64,000 nt of DNA from Aquatica leii (lineage: Eukaryota; Arthropoda; Insecta; Coleoptera; Lampyridae), in contig CM069432.1 of the NCBI GenBank assembly GCA_035610365.1, positions 176,313,027-176,377,026 on the forward strand, written 5' to 3'. Below the pieces are notes generated by a model that searched no databases, was not told the DNA's origin, and worked only from the letters and a program-made list of their open reading frames with translations. The position numbers and the translations under genes are program-made. Numbering within the stretch: position 1 is the first letter of the stretch; each line of letters opens with the position of its first letter. This document shows positions 31,212 to 42,960 of this stretch, one piece after another.

Positions 31212-31532
31212 CTTAACTTCTTTCAATTTATTAAAACAAATAAGAGTTATTAAAATACTAATATTAATTCTTCACAAATATCACCTTTATATACACACAA
31301 CAGCATCCCCACCATCACTACGAACTTCTCCGACAAACCTAGAACCGAACATACCCGAAACAAAACGACTCTTACGACGTATTGCGATGTCCCCACCACC
31401 AATACGATCTATCCCGACTTACCAAATACGAATGCAACTCGAGCATATCCGAAACGAAACGATAGCAACGAAACTCCACGATCTCTTACCGATCTTACCC
31501 GAGTGATCCAGAACCAGCCTCACTATACTACT
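30908..31532. repeat. Polinton right terminal inverted repeat
   Basis: Inverse of 13922-14546; ends ...TAGTATACTACT-type sequence immediately before the duplicated hexamer CATAGC at 31533-31538. Confidence 0.9.
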
Positions 31533-32405
31533 CATAGCACTTGGAAAATTTGGCAGCACGATCTTTTCTGTCCTACATAATAAAAGGGTCAGCATAATTA
31601 ACATCAGATACATGAAAGGGGTAAGTAGGTGTAAGTCGTTCCTTAAGCGAGTTATCCATTAGAAGTGAAAATGGTTTTGAATTTACTTTTTAGCATCATA
31701 TGAAATTGCGAACTGTTTGTTTAGCTGTATTTTTGTCAGAAATAGGCCAGAATCTTTCTCTAACGATATACAATAATTGCTGAGGACCAGCATGGTGTGA
31801 TTTTAGATGATTATACCGAAATAATATTCTAGTAAAGTGATGATGAGAAGGAAGCAGTATGGAGTATTTTTGACTGTATGGCAAATCGAAGTTGGTTAAT
31901 CGACCTCCAACACGAAGTATCCTTTCAGTATCAACCAATGGAATCAAGGTAGCTATTTTGCTATTACCCTTAAGAAACTTAGAAGTTAAAAGAAGATTAA
32001 GGTCACTAGTAAATTTTATTCCTTGAATATGTTTTATTAAGCATATGCATGCGGCCTTTAATTCAGGAGGTGTTAGCGCACTGAACTTTCGATTTTCTGG
32101 AAATAATAGGCAATTTTTTATAAACCTAAGAGCATAAGCCAATGCACGCTTTAGCCTCAAGTAATTAGAAAATCTTTCAAATAAAATCAATAAAAGTAGA
32201 TTGATGACTGTAAAAATGGTTTTGTTTGGTTTCAGTTCAATAATGTCACCAGTAAGCTGATGGGTTTTATGATACAAATAAGAAGAGGTGTGTAACCAAG
32301 GACTTTACCACCAAAGCAATAAAAATTTTAAATTAGTCGGAGATATCCCACGAGATATGACATCTGCGGGATTGTCTTTAGAAAAAACACGCTTATTTAT
32401 AATTT
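31533..32405 (-). pseudogene. BEL/Pao pol piece: RNase H end to integrase start
   Basis: Minus strand reads from NPADVISRGISP near 32360, through a linker, ERILRVGGRLTNFDLPYSQK, LLPSHHHFTRILF, LKSHHAGPQQLLYIVRERFW and on to VNYADPF near 31580. This is the region joining RNase H to the zinc-binding and core integrase domains in BEL/Pao Pol. It stops exactly at the Polinton's right target-site hexamer and at about 32405 on the other side. Fossil, with a few breaks. Confidence 0.88.
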
Positions 32406-33199
32406 TTTTTTGTTATACGATGTATGATCCAGTTATGTCAATTTAATTTATTAAATACATTGGTCAAGAATAACAAACTATTAAAACATATTACGGAATT
32501 TATTACGTTTAACTTAATCTATAAAATGTAAAATGCGTTAGATTCTGTAAATAGATACAGAAGTACTTTTATCGTGCGTACTTTTGTATCACTTCGTACA
32601 TCACCTTCGTAGCTAACGTCACCTTCTCGGGCTGGAGCAACAACTGTAAACGCGTTTAAGTAATTTAATTCAAGTTAACACTTTCTAATTTACTATAAAA
32701 TTTTACTTAATTTCTGATTAATTATAATTGCAATTTTAATATATAGTTATTTAATGTAATCTCGTTATCATTTGCCGTCTGGTTACAAATGATTTGTGCA
32801 CTTATATATACCAGGTTAGGCAAATGCATGGAAACATTTTCATATTGTTTAAACCAAGCATGTTACCGGAAATAATCAAATGTGTGTTTTAAATGGAGTT
32901 ATTTAAAGAATCTGAAGAGGTAAGTTTGGCCGTGATCTAATTATTAGTTATTTCGCAACAGACAATTACTTTTGTTTTTTAAATGACTTGAATACTGATG
33001 CTTATTTAGTTATTTATTATTTAAGTACGCCCTAACGTTATCAGCAAAACCTACTTCTTACTTAACTACATTTTTATTTGTGTCTTGTTATTATAAATAA
33101 CCAACTAGACATGCTAATTAAAATACTTGCATATTGTAGATTAGAGACAAAATATAAGATTTTGTTATTGTTCTCAAACGTTTGTCTAAAGAAGATATT
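32406..33199. other. AT-rich, nothing recognised
   Basis: Separates the truncated BEL/Pao element from a Penelope-like fragment. No coding segment found. Confidence 0.45.
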
Positions 33200-33715
33200 T
33201 TATGTGTTGTCGAGTATTCTATAAGACATCTTTCTAGCAACATCTCATATCTCATTTGTATTCACACTAGCAAAATGTTTAAATCTTCTAAAGTTTCTAA
33301 ATCCAATATTTCTAAACCGCAAGAATTAGCCCTAAAAAGTCTTCGTACGAACCCCGATATTATTGTTCTTCCAGTCTACAAAGGCAACGCTACTGTCGTT
33401 TTGAACCAAATTGATTATGCCGGAAAAATCCATTCTATTTTGTTTGAGGAAACGTACACTTTTTTAACTCGTAATCTTACGTCGAGAATTGAATGTGAGG
33501 TCAGCTAAATTTTCCAATCGCTTTCCAGAAACTAAACGTCGACTTACCCTTTTAGATTTCAAACCACTTGGTCTATATGGACTTCCCAAAATTTACAAAT
33601 AAGGTATTCTTTTTCGACCTATCGTCAGTACTATACAATCTCCTACCTACAAGCTAGCCAAGTTCTTGTCCAACATTCTTTGCGAATTTAAAGATAAAAC
33701 TTAATTTATTAAATC
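33200..33715 (+). pseudogene. Penelope-like element, N-terminal RT fragment
   Basis: Plus-strand reading with NPDIIVLPVYKGNATVVLNQ, DYAGKIHSILF and, in a second frame after 33508, LLDFKPLGLYGLPKIYK and RPIVSTIQSPTYKLAKFLSN. These are the N-terminal and first RT blocks of Penelope-like retroelements (KGNATVV-type and LYGLPKIHKP-type motifs). A stop at 33506-33508 and a frame change separate the blocks, and the copy is cut off near 33715 before the catalytic YADD box and the GIY-YIG endonuclease. No tRNA-like or LTR-like terminus was recognised on its left. It is a dead fragment. Confidence 0.85.
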
Positions 33716-34078
33716 ATATGTATTTTTTAAGTATGTCGTTAAGAATATCTAAAAAAAATCTTAGTATGTTATCAATAAATTTCTAATTTGTTTTCATACT
33801 CATCAGGCAGTCTGAGCGAGGATGTTTAATGCTTGCAATCTAATTTAAGCGTTTTGTGGCAGTTGTAAATTTTTGTTGTTATTTTAGCAATGGGATTGCT
33901 AACTTAGTACGATCCCAATTACAGTAATCAATGCAAAAAAAATAATTGAAAATTTTCATCGTAACTCGTGTAAAATAATACATAAGTGAAAATAAATTGT
34001 TTTTTTTGAAGTTAATGAATAATATTTTTTGAATAGAAAAGACATTTTTTTAAAGGTGTTTATAGGGATTTACATGCT
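33716..34078. other. AT-rich, nothing recognised
   Basis: No motif seen between the Penelope-like fragment and the fold-back element. Confidence 0.4.
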
Positions 34079-35892
34079 AATATTTTGGCTCTATGTTAAA
34101 CTATGTATCTAGGTGGGTTTGATACAACTGTTTATTTAAAAAAATAAAATAGACATTTTTCTACATTATGCACATTTCGTAAACACCACAACTGTTCTTA
34201 TTTAATTTGTTGTAGCATTTGAAGTTCAAACAATTATGCGAAAAATGAGTGCGTGAGCATCAGTCATTGAGTTATTATAAAAGGAGATAACATAAAGCAT
34301 CTATTTTCTATGTGCAAAATGGGACTACTGGGCGTGGCTTAGTCTACTATCAAGATGGAAACTTTGCCAGGCCCGGATTACATAAAAATTAAAGCTTTAA
34401 CATTAATTGTATAAATTTTTCAAATCAACAATTTGTATGTTAATAAACAAAATTAAAATAAGTTATCAAATTACTTAAATTTATGCTTAGAAAAAAAGTG
34501 TAACTGATATAATTTCAGACGTATAATCATAATTCTAAAGTTCAAACACTGTAATTTCTTAAGAAAATTATTAAACTGAAGATTCGTGGTCTTACGCAAT
34601 TAGGCAATTATTAACTTTATTAGTCTAAAGTAAGAAATTTTTTTTAGATTATAGCTAATTTAGTAAAAAAAATTATGAAATTTCTTAATAATGTGCAACA
34701 TTTCAAATGAAAACGGTAATCTAACATTTAAATTTTATTAAAATAGATTTTTAATAACCAAACTAAGAAAAAATTAATCGGGGTGTCAATTTATAAATTT
34801 CTTTAATACTGTTCTGCTTATATTGTGTACATACCTGTGAAATGTAATTTCCAATAATACCTTCTTATTTACACCTTTTCTACTATTTACTACGTAAAAC
34901 ACACAAAACAATTACGTTTTAAATGTTTTTGATTACAAACTAAAAAAACATATCATGAAACACAAAAAATCACTATAAAACTTTGAAAAGTCAACCACTG
35001 ACAGTTGACATTAGAATGACACTAATGTATCATCAATATGGCGGTAGTGGTGCCGTTTTAGAATACAAATCGCGGCCTCTCTATATTATAACTCAATGGC
35101 ATCAGTTTACCTTTGAAATCTGAAAAACATTGTAAACGCAAGTCTTTAATGAAATAGATGATAGATGTCACTTTGATTTAAAGTAAAATAATGATTGTAA
35201 TAAATTAATAATTTTATTAATTAAAAATCCCTTATTTTCAAATGTTTGTTACACAATCAATAGGTAGTGCAATGTACTGCATCTCTGGCCTGCGGTTAAA
35301 TTTTAGACATAGAATAGGTATTTAAAAATGAGATTTTTATTTGAACATGCTTTATAATGGATAATAATTCTTAAACTGTTGTTCAGTAAAAAGTTAATAA
35401 AACTACGAGCAACGGTTGACTTATTTTAAAATTTAAAAAAAAAATTTTATTGACGTATGAATACGCATAATTTTATTAAAACCTATTTCCATAAAACATG
35501 AAATTAGAGCTTAAATAGAAAAAAATAAGTATAAGAAGAAATGCAAATTTAGACAATATCTTAATAATAATGTTATTACAATAGTTATTTATTATTTTAC
35601 ATTATGTCAAAGTGACATCTGTCATCTATTCCATCCAAGACTTATATTTACAATGTTTTGATAATTTCAAAGGTAAAGTGATTCTCACGCACTCATCTTT
35701 CGCATAATAATTTGATAATGAATTTGAATTTGATAATGAAAATAATTTGAACTTTAAATGCTACAATAAATTAAATAAGGACAGATGTAGTGTTTGCTAA
35801 ATGTGCATTCTGTAGAAAAATTTTATTTTTTTAAATAAAAAGTTGCATCAAACCCAGAGAGATACACAAGTTAACAAGAGGATAAAATATTA
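34079..35892. mobile_element. Fold-back (long inverted repeat) DNA element, interrupted
   Basis: The right arm 35560-35892 is inverse-complementary to a left arm made of 34079-34264 plus 35107-35225. Shared words include GTTTGATRCAACT, CTTATTTAATTTRTTGTAGCATTT, GAGTGCGTGAG and AATAGATGAYAGATGTCACTTTG. The left arm is split by the 834-bp element at 34265-35098. Without it the element would be about 1 kb, with arms of about 300 bp and a loop of about 330 bp. No coding sequence. Outer edges fade gradually, so the exact ends and target duplication are uncertain. Confidence 0.8.
34265..35098. mobile_element. hAT-like non-autonomous element with 8-bp duplication
   Basis: 834 bp, flanked on both sides by the identical octamer GCATCAGT (34257-34264 and 35099-35106). 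Ends are inverted: CATTGAGTTAT... and ...ATAACTCAATG. An 8-bp duplication is diagnostic of hAT (or P-type) insertion. No transposase is encoded. It interrupts the left arm of the fold-back element and is therefore younger. Confidence 0.85.
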
Positions 35893-37789
35893 TAATATGG
35901 ACACTTTTAAAAAAAATGCACTGTATAACCAAAAATTTACCACCAAAATGCTGTTTACTTGGAATGTACCGTCAAAATGAAAGCGCCCTCAGTCACGCCT
36001 ATTCACGTCACTTGTTTGCTTATGTCAACTGTAATTTTGTACTAGATTCGTCTATATTATTAATATTCCATTATTATTATTCAATGTTTCTTAACAAATA
36101 ATATATTTAGTTTGAATGTTTGCAAATACAAATGTACAGTCGCTGGATAGGTAATCACACATGCTGTTAAAAAGGCGTTTCTTATTAACAAACCTTTACA
36201 CCACTAAAACTTTATTTTTACATAAAAGCTTTGTTTTGTTTATTGATGAGTTGAGTGTACTTTACCTAGCTTTTCTAATTCAAAGTACTAAACATCATTA
36301 CCATAATTAAAATTAGAAAAACGTCAGAAGGTATTTTTGGTGTAACCGTCAAATAAATACGATTATTATTTAAATAAGATAATTGTTGTTATATAAATAT
36401 GTCTACAGTCTGACTGTATTTAATTCTAGTAGATTCATTATGGAAATGCATTTTCAAACAATAATTTTGTTTACGTTTCTTGACTTTAAATTGCTCATTT
36501 ATTTTTAGATTTGTTATTGTTTATGGCAAAAGTTATTTTTAGACAAGTATTATTTATTGTGAATGCATTTTATTAAAGCACGTGATAATTGTTTAATTAG
36601 CACTTGCATTTAGAGAATTTGAATGCATCCAGTCTTTGTATAGAATTTTATTAATACTATTTAAATTTTAAATTAAATAAGCTATGCAGTAAGTGTTATT
36701 ATTTACAATTTGATTAAAATTATTTTTGATAATTAAACAGTAACTGTTTTTACTTCTACATATTATTATTTAAATTAAATCAATAATAAATTAATTTAAT
36801 ATTTCAGTACGTTAAAAAATTTTATTAACCATTGTTTAAAAATTTTAAATTACTATACGGAGTCTTTTTTACATTTTTAAAATGCGGATGTACGTAGTTA
36901 ACTATTTATGTTAATATTTTTTAAGTATTAGCCAGTTAAAATCACTAATAGAATTTGGAAAGAAGTAAACACATTTTAAAAATAGTTTTAATGTTACCGT
37001 TAATATGCAGTTGAGGAAAAAGTAGAAAACTCTTGGTGACTCTTAAACAAAGTAATTAAAAATTGCATAGGTTAGGATTTATTTAAAGTAATCAATTGAA
37101 ATTTATGAGTAATTTTGTTAGAAAAAAAAAGTTTCCATTATTTTAAAAATTTTAAAAACATTGTTATACAAATCCAATGTTTATATAAGATATTTATTAA
37201 GTTAATATAAAATATTAATTGCTATACAGTCTTGCTTTATTTAACACAATTTGTTTGAAATTTTCTAATCTAAACCATTACTCTAAAAATATGTTGTATA
37301 ATGCATTTAACCTAGTAATTTTTTTCTACGGAGCCTTAAAATGTCATACGGTTTCTTGAACCAAAAATGACTGGTTAATCCATTTTATTTTACGTTGGTA
37401 TGTACCTACAGCAATGTGTGCGATTTGTAAGATGGAAAACGGAAGAATTCAAAGTAAACATTTTTGTGAAAGTGTAAAAAGTACTCTATTTGCTATAGTT
37501 AAATCAAAACACAATTATGTAATTATTAATAAAAAAAAAACTGGTGTGGTTACCCCACGACTTTTCTATAAAAAATGATGAAGGAATGTCTACATATTTT
37601 TATTAAGGTTATGTTGTCATAAAACCATTTTAATATGATATGTACACGTTTGTACTAAATTCCTAGCATTCTATAATTTTTTTGAAATTTTTCTCCTAGA
37701 TTTCATTAAGATCATACCGACTAACCCTTATATTTGTGCGCCTCGATATTACTTACCCCTTTAATAAATCAGTAAAAAAAAATGGTCGT
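35893..37789. other. AT-rich, nothing recognised
   Basis: About 1.9 kb of very AT-rich sequence. A word resembling a tRNA B box (minus strand GTTTCGAATCC, 37794-37804) at its right edge has no A box at the proper distance. Confidence 0.4.
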
Positions 37790-38270
37790 AGGCAGGATTC
37801 GAAACTATATTATATTTGTGAATTCATTTTAAATTACAAGTTAAATATCTGATAAACTGTTAATGTTAGAAATTTTTTTATTTGAATACATTGTTAGGAA
37901 GAATTATCTCTATAAGAAACTGTAAAAATAATTCTAATAATTTACATACGTACAAAATTATATAAGAAAAACAGTTAAACATGGCGGATACACCCACTTT
38001 GGGTTTTTATCAAACCCATCTTTTGATAGAACCGAGAAAATATGAAAAGTCAGCTCAATACCATATTTCAAGTTACTAGGACTTTTCGTTCGAGAGTTAT
38101 CCTGGGTACTACGTTACACATACAGATACATACACACACAGACACTCAAAATTTTTTTGTCAAAAATATATTTTTCTGATTCAGGAGACCTTGAAACCTA
38201 AAATTATGCAATAGAAATTCTTTGAAAAAAAATTGCGATCACTATACTTTCCTTATAGGAAAGTACTAAC
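37790..38270 (+). mobile_element. Retroposon (SINE or LINE 3' tail)
   Basis: The stretch 38000-38240 (GTTATCCTGGGTACTACGTT, a run of ACA/CAGA words, then TTTTTCTGATTCAGGAGACC) is of the kind found at the 3' ends of arthropod retroposons. It ends in a hairpin TACTTTCC-TTATA-GGAAAGTA (38245-38265). No coding region is attached. The family name is not known to me. Confidence 0.45.
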
Positions 38271-39425
38271 AAACAGCGTAGCTTTAGCAAAAAAAATTGC
38301 CCTAAAAAAATATTTTACGTAGCACATCAAACTACAAATAATTGTGATGTAAAGTAGTCTGGTTTACAAACTATTGCATTTTATAAAACGTTGATATTTA
38401 GAAAAACGTTCGCAAAACAGGTAATGGTATATTTATTAAGAAAAGTTTTTAAAGCCATAATTTATACCGTTAACAAGTAAATACGACTCGTCTATTTCCT
38501 ACATCGATTTACAATTGAGTTATAGCTTGAAACACATACCTACAAGTATTTTTAAAAATATTACTGTTAGAATCTATTCTAATATATAAATACATAATAT
38601 AAATTTGATTACAAATACGATATTAACCTACGATGTAAAAGCAGGTGATCTACAGCTCGTCACAGCTGTGCAGTGTTTGACTGTGTGTAATTGGTTTATT
38701 ATATGTTTTTGTAGATTTTGGTTTTGTTTACAGAAGATATTTGTTTTAAAGTATCCTACTTTTGAGATATTTTTAGTTAGCTATGCAGTAAATAGTAAGT
38801 AAATGCTGTAAAATCCGTGAAACGTATTGATGTATTGTATTGATTTTATCACCGGATGATGAATTCGAAGAATCAAACTTCATTTTGATAGATTTTTTAG
38901 TTTTACAGGATATTAAACTTTATTTTTTATTATTATTATTATTTAGTAGCTGAGCATTAATGTAATTACATTTTGCATATAGTAGATGTACTTAACCTTT
39001 AGCAAATATTTAACGCATATCTTGTTACTTGATATGTGGATTTGTATAATTTCACTCGTGTTCTGCAGACACCTAGGCTGTTGTGTTATTTAAGTAATAA
39101 AATGAAAAAACGCCATTTATATTTGAAGAAATCTAGCAAGATAATTTAAGAGATAAAATTCAGTAGATAGATTAAATAAGCATATAGCGAAAAATTAAAC
39201 ACTTGATTTTGTATGCGAATAAGTACTGGGCTGTTAAAGGTTAAATATTATTACCATATCTTGTAGCTACGTATATTTTTATTACAGAAATCTTTACATT
39301 TTGCTCAAATGAGGTTAATTAGATTAAAGTGGCAGTAACTTATATGGTAACTTTTTAGTAAAATTAAAGCTGTTTAGATGATGAGGCACATTCTTCTTGA
39401 TTCAATAAAAGTTCTTGTTTTTTTG
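38271..39425. other. AT-rich, nothing recognised
   Basis: Contains a short (TTA)n run near 38930-38944 and nothing else I could identify. Confidence 0.4.
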
Positions 39426-40560
39426 GTATATGTGATTTTTTGAAATGTTGGTATGATAAGTTTCTGTTTCAAATTTTTACACCATTGCCTGGTTGTTCAA
39501 GAATTCGATTTTTTATGACGCTCTCTAAATCTTCTGTAAGATGTTTTATTGTACAAAAATTTTTGTTCACGTTAACAAAATCTTCAAGTGGCATATCGTT
39601 GATATCTGTTAAAGTTGCATATTAAATCCAAAATGATTTTAACTGAGTGAGATAGTGAAAAAAAACATCTTTATATCGATCAATTCGATTCCTCTTTCTT
39701 CTAAATCATTTTAAACGTTTTCGAAAACAATTGATATTTCTTTCTTTATATCAATTTAATGTATAATGTTTGAATTTTTTTGTGGTTCCCTGGTTCATCG
39801 ATTTTAATATTGAGGTCATGTTAAGGGGAAAGCAAACAAGCATATTGTTCTTTAGTTTATGTTGTACGTCTATAAGATGCGCAGAATAATCGTCTACAAA
39901 CATTAACATTTTTCTTTTCTAAATATCAAAAAGCGTGTTTAAGTTCAAATGTCGCGTTTTGTAATTTTCACTTCTCATTAATACCTTTTTGTTACTTTTG
40001 TAGTATACTTGATTTTATGTTTTTTAAACATCTGGAATTTTTGGCTTATAACCAGCAATTTTATCTTACCATTGCCAGTCTTATTGCAACAAACCATTTA
40101 CAGTTAACCTGTCTTTATTGCTTCTACCACCTAAGCATGTTTTAATTTAAATACCATTGATTTATTTGGTAAACAATAAACATTTAAAGAAATCCTTATC
40201 TCATCTGAATTGATAATGTCATCTTCAGCGTACTCACTAATTCAATATAATAAGTAAGTTTTGAGAATCCGAGAACATTGTATTTTGCATTGATTGCCCA
40301 TTCTATGTATGCGTATTATGCAGCTCTTTGCAAAATTTGAGTTAGAGAAACCATAAAGCTTGGAACGTGTTTCGTTTTTGTTCGAATTACAGAAAAATCC
40401 AAGTATTGAAAATTCGAGTTAGGTAGATAAAAATGCATTAATAATCTGTCGAAAGTTTGGGGAAAATGTTTCTAGAAAGATATAGAATTGTTGGAGAGAA
40501 GTTCCTCTATATTAAATAGCAATGAGGATAAAATAAGTTGTTAATTTAGTCTGCAAACAG
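39426..40560 (-). pseudogene. pogo/Tigger transposase pseudogene
   Basis: Minus-strand fragments in order match the DDE domain of Tc1/mariner-superfamily pogo/Tigger transposases: TCLGGRSNKDRLTVNGLL (about 40110), KRKMLMFVDDYSAHLIDVQ (about 39870, the second catalytic Asp block), KNNMLVCFPLNMTSILKSMN and QGTTKKFKHYTL, then the C-terminal DINDMPLEDFVNVN (about 39590). The reading needs several frame changes and contains several stops, so it is an old dead copy. The N-terminal DNA-binding CENP-B-type domain and the terminal repeats were not recognised. Confidence 0.75.
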
Positions 40561-40805
40561 TTGCGCATAACATTGCCTTTCGCTGCCTATGCACGTAATT
40601 TACAAAAATTTAAAACATCTATATAATTAAATTTTACAAAAATCAAAAGATTTGCTGTTTAAAATAAATTAACTGTATGTAACCTTATTAGCACACTAGG
40701 CTATATAAAAAAAATTTTGATTACATTGTTCTTAATAATTATTCTATAACTGACATTTGTTCCTTCCGTTGTTACCAATGTGCATAGATGATTATAACTA
40801 TAATA
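40561..40805. other. AT-rich, nothing recognised
   Basis: Short spacer between the Tigger remnant and a retroposon. Confidence 0.4.
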
Positions 40806-41506
40806 AACTAGCTGTACCCTGCCACGCTTCGCAGTGGCACATTGTGATTGAATGGTTGACATTCGTATTAATTAATAATTGCTAGTTTTAATGTAATTAT
40901 ATTTATATACATTAAAAGTGAGGTTAATCCAAAATAAATAATATAATTACGTCCACGTGTTAGATGTAATAAAAAAAATATAACCACTCACTTCGGTTAG
41001 AAATCCACTTGAATTATAATAAGTCCTTTTATTTTGCCTGTCAGTTAATAATATTTTTACTGTCCATGTTTGATATAAAATATAACCTCTACTTACGATT
41101 TGGTGAAAGGCGCAGTTCGATCAAACACTATCACACCAAAAATTCTTGATTTAATTGAATATTTAATTCAGATTGTATAATAATCAGAATCAGATGCAAT
41201 TTTTTTTGTAAATAAACAATGTAATTGGGAACGAAATTGTTTTTCATTTGACTGCGTCATTATTATTTCGGTTGTCAGCGAGTGTTTTCCTAGCTTATGG
41301 CAGATGGCGCGGTCGCTGGTAAACAGCTGATCGTTAAAAAAATCGTTTTCTCGCGGTCGCAGATATGTAACTGATGCAAAAAATAGATAAAAACAATCCT
41401 TGATGCGGATTTTATATCATGTTAAAATTTCAACTCAATCGGTGCAGAACTTTTTGAGTTTTTGAAGCGTACACAAACCAACATAACATTTTTATATATA
41501 TAGATT
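40806..41506 (+). mobile_element. Retroposon with conserved 3' tail
   Basis: Begins AACTAGCTGTACCCTGCCACG and ends with TTTCAACTCAATCGGTGCAG, a TTTTGAGTTTTTGAAGCG block and a TATATATATAGAT tail. This head and tail combination is widespread in arthropod genomes as short LINE-derived or SINE retroposons. The middle is more AT-rich and has a GC-rich patch (GATGGCGCGGTCGCTGG, about 41303). No ORF. The exact family is not assigned. Confidence 0.5.
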
Positions 41507-42960
41507 GATTACAAACGACAGCGCCCTTTTACACCTTCCCTAGACTAAAGCCTAGAGGGTAATCCACCGCTGATAAGAATAACAGCATCGAATCGTTATT
41601 GTTTCCTAATTACCACGTTAAAGTAAACGTCTTGGTCACTAATGTAACAAAGATTTCTTCAATATGCTTTTAATTGATTGCTGACAAAAATAAAAACATA
41701 TGTTTTCATTTACCGAGAAAAAAAAACAGACACCAGACACATAGGATGTAAGGTTTACGTATATGTTATTTGTGCATTTTGAGCAGTAATGCTAAATTTG
41801 TTTATTGCTTTGGGTTTTATTATATTGTAGAATAGTTGAATTGTTAATAATTGTTTTTATAACCACTGAACATTAAGTTTTTGTTTGTTTGTATGTTTAA
41901 ATTAATTTTAGATGATTTTTTAGTTGAAATAAGTTTGTTAATTACAATGCATGCCGCTTGTTGGAATCACGGATAATGTTATCAGTTGGATATTGCTATC
42001 ATTTTATTAAAGAATGAACCGAATGTATACTGCTACACAAAAAATACAACGTTTATAGTAACCATAATTTCTCAGCATTGCTTCTATGCAATAACCTATT
42101 TTGCATGCGTTTTATTATCGAAGTTTATGTGAATTCAATTTAAAAAAACATTTTTTGTTTGTTTGCAAGCTCAGGTGATATCGGACTTTTATTTCACTGT
42201 AAATTAATATGGTTTGAAGACTAATATTAGCATGCGCCGAAAGTCATTCATTAACTTATCTTGAATCAGTTGTGTTTTAACTTTTTGCAATGTCTGAGGT
42301 AATAAAGAGACGTGATCTTAAGCAATGACATTAAATAATAATATCTAAACTATAAAGTTGAAACACTATTTCATACTTTTGTCGTAAAACTTTACGCACC
42401 TAAACCCAATGGAATTAGATTAGAATACAGTGCAAGCCACATAAAAAAATCACACTGGGACTTTGCTCGGACGTAAGGTCTTCAATAGCAACAACCGAAT
42501 GATAACAAAATTCGATAATGGGAAAAAAACACAACAAACAAATGTTTATTGGTTAGAAAGCAGTAAATACATTCAGTCTGTAACTGATATAGGTGTATAG
42601 ATATAGATTTTATAATGTGAAATTATAGCATCAATAATGTCAAAAGTTCAAATAAAAAATTTAAAAAAAAATAAAATTTTGGGTCAAATAAATCGAAAAT
42701 TACGTTGCATTAAGTAAAGTTTGTTGACACCGTAAATAAAAAAATTAAAAACACTGTTGCATAATGTTTAACTAACTCTTTTAAAAACTACACATTTTTT
42801 CAGTAGTTTGCTAACACTAAAAATAAAAATTAATACAAAATAATGTTATTACATAAAACGTACTTAAATTAAATTGTTGTTCTAAGAACTGCACATTGTT
42901 TCCAAGTACATTAAAAATAGATTGCAACCGAAGAGAACGTATTTACAAATATTGAAATTT
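41507..42960. other. AT-rich, nothing recognised
   Basis: No coding sequence or repeat structure was identified. Confidence 0.4.

Larger units (their letters stand above)
13922..31532. mobile_element. Polinton/Maverick virus-like element, 17.6 kb
   Basis: Bounded by inverted repeats that start AGTAGTATA and by a perfect 6-bp duplication (CATAGC). Core parts: integrase (minus), DUF8207-like protein (minus), packaging ATPase (minus), PLA2/pX-like protein, minor capsid, small basic protein and major capsid (plus), polymerase B (minus). The accessory region at 25.4-31 kb holds a CHHC zinc-finger gene, a spliced coiled-coil gene and a small CxxC ORF. The adenain-type protease was not recognised. 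The element is complete end to end but not intact: I see roughly half a dozen to ten breaks in core genes, while the integrase, capsid and coiled-coil reading frames look whole. It carries one LTR-like insertion (29001-30319). The two terminal repeats are still very similar, which suggests it is younger than the BEL host element. Confidence 0.93.
12035..32405 (-). mobile_element. BEL/Pao LTR retrotransposon remnant, split by two insertions
   Basis: Minus-strand pol pieces lie in the right order and orientation at 31533-32405 (end of RNase H region, HHCC-type integrase start), 13785-13921 (integrase core start) and 12035-12704 (integrase core end and DUF5641-like C-terminus). Family signatures include NPADVISRGI, RILRVGGRLTNFDLPYSQK, LLPSHHHFTR, VVHLELVTDLT and FLIGHTI. 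The pieces are separated by a solo LTR-like element (12705-13784) and a Polinton (13922-31532). The 5' part (gag, protease, RT) is absent; homology stops near 32405. A possible 3' LTR begins near 12034 (TGTGTAAACACAC on the minus strand). The element is broken in several places and is the oldest layer of the nest. Confidence 0.85.

Noticed and set aside
13926-31528. Alternative Polinton boundary at TGAGGC with a TATAC duplication
   Set aside because: The inverted repeat extends ten bases further out to AGTAGTATA, where a perfect hexamer duplication CATAGC is found; TATAC is part of the repeat itself.
37794-37804. B-box-like GTTTCGAATCC (minus strand)
   Set aside because: No A box at the required distance; kept only as a hint of SINE ancestry.
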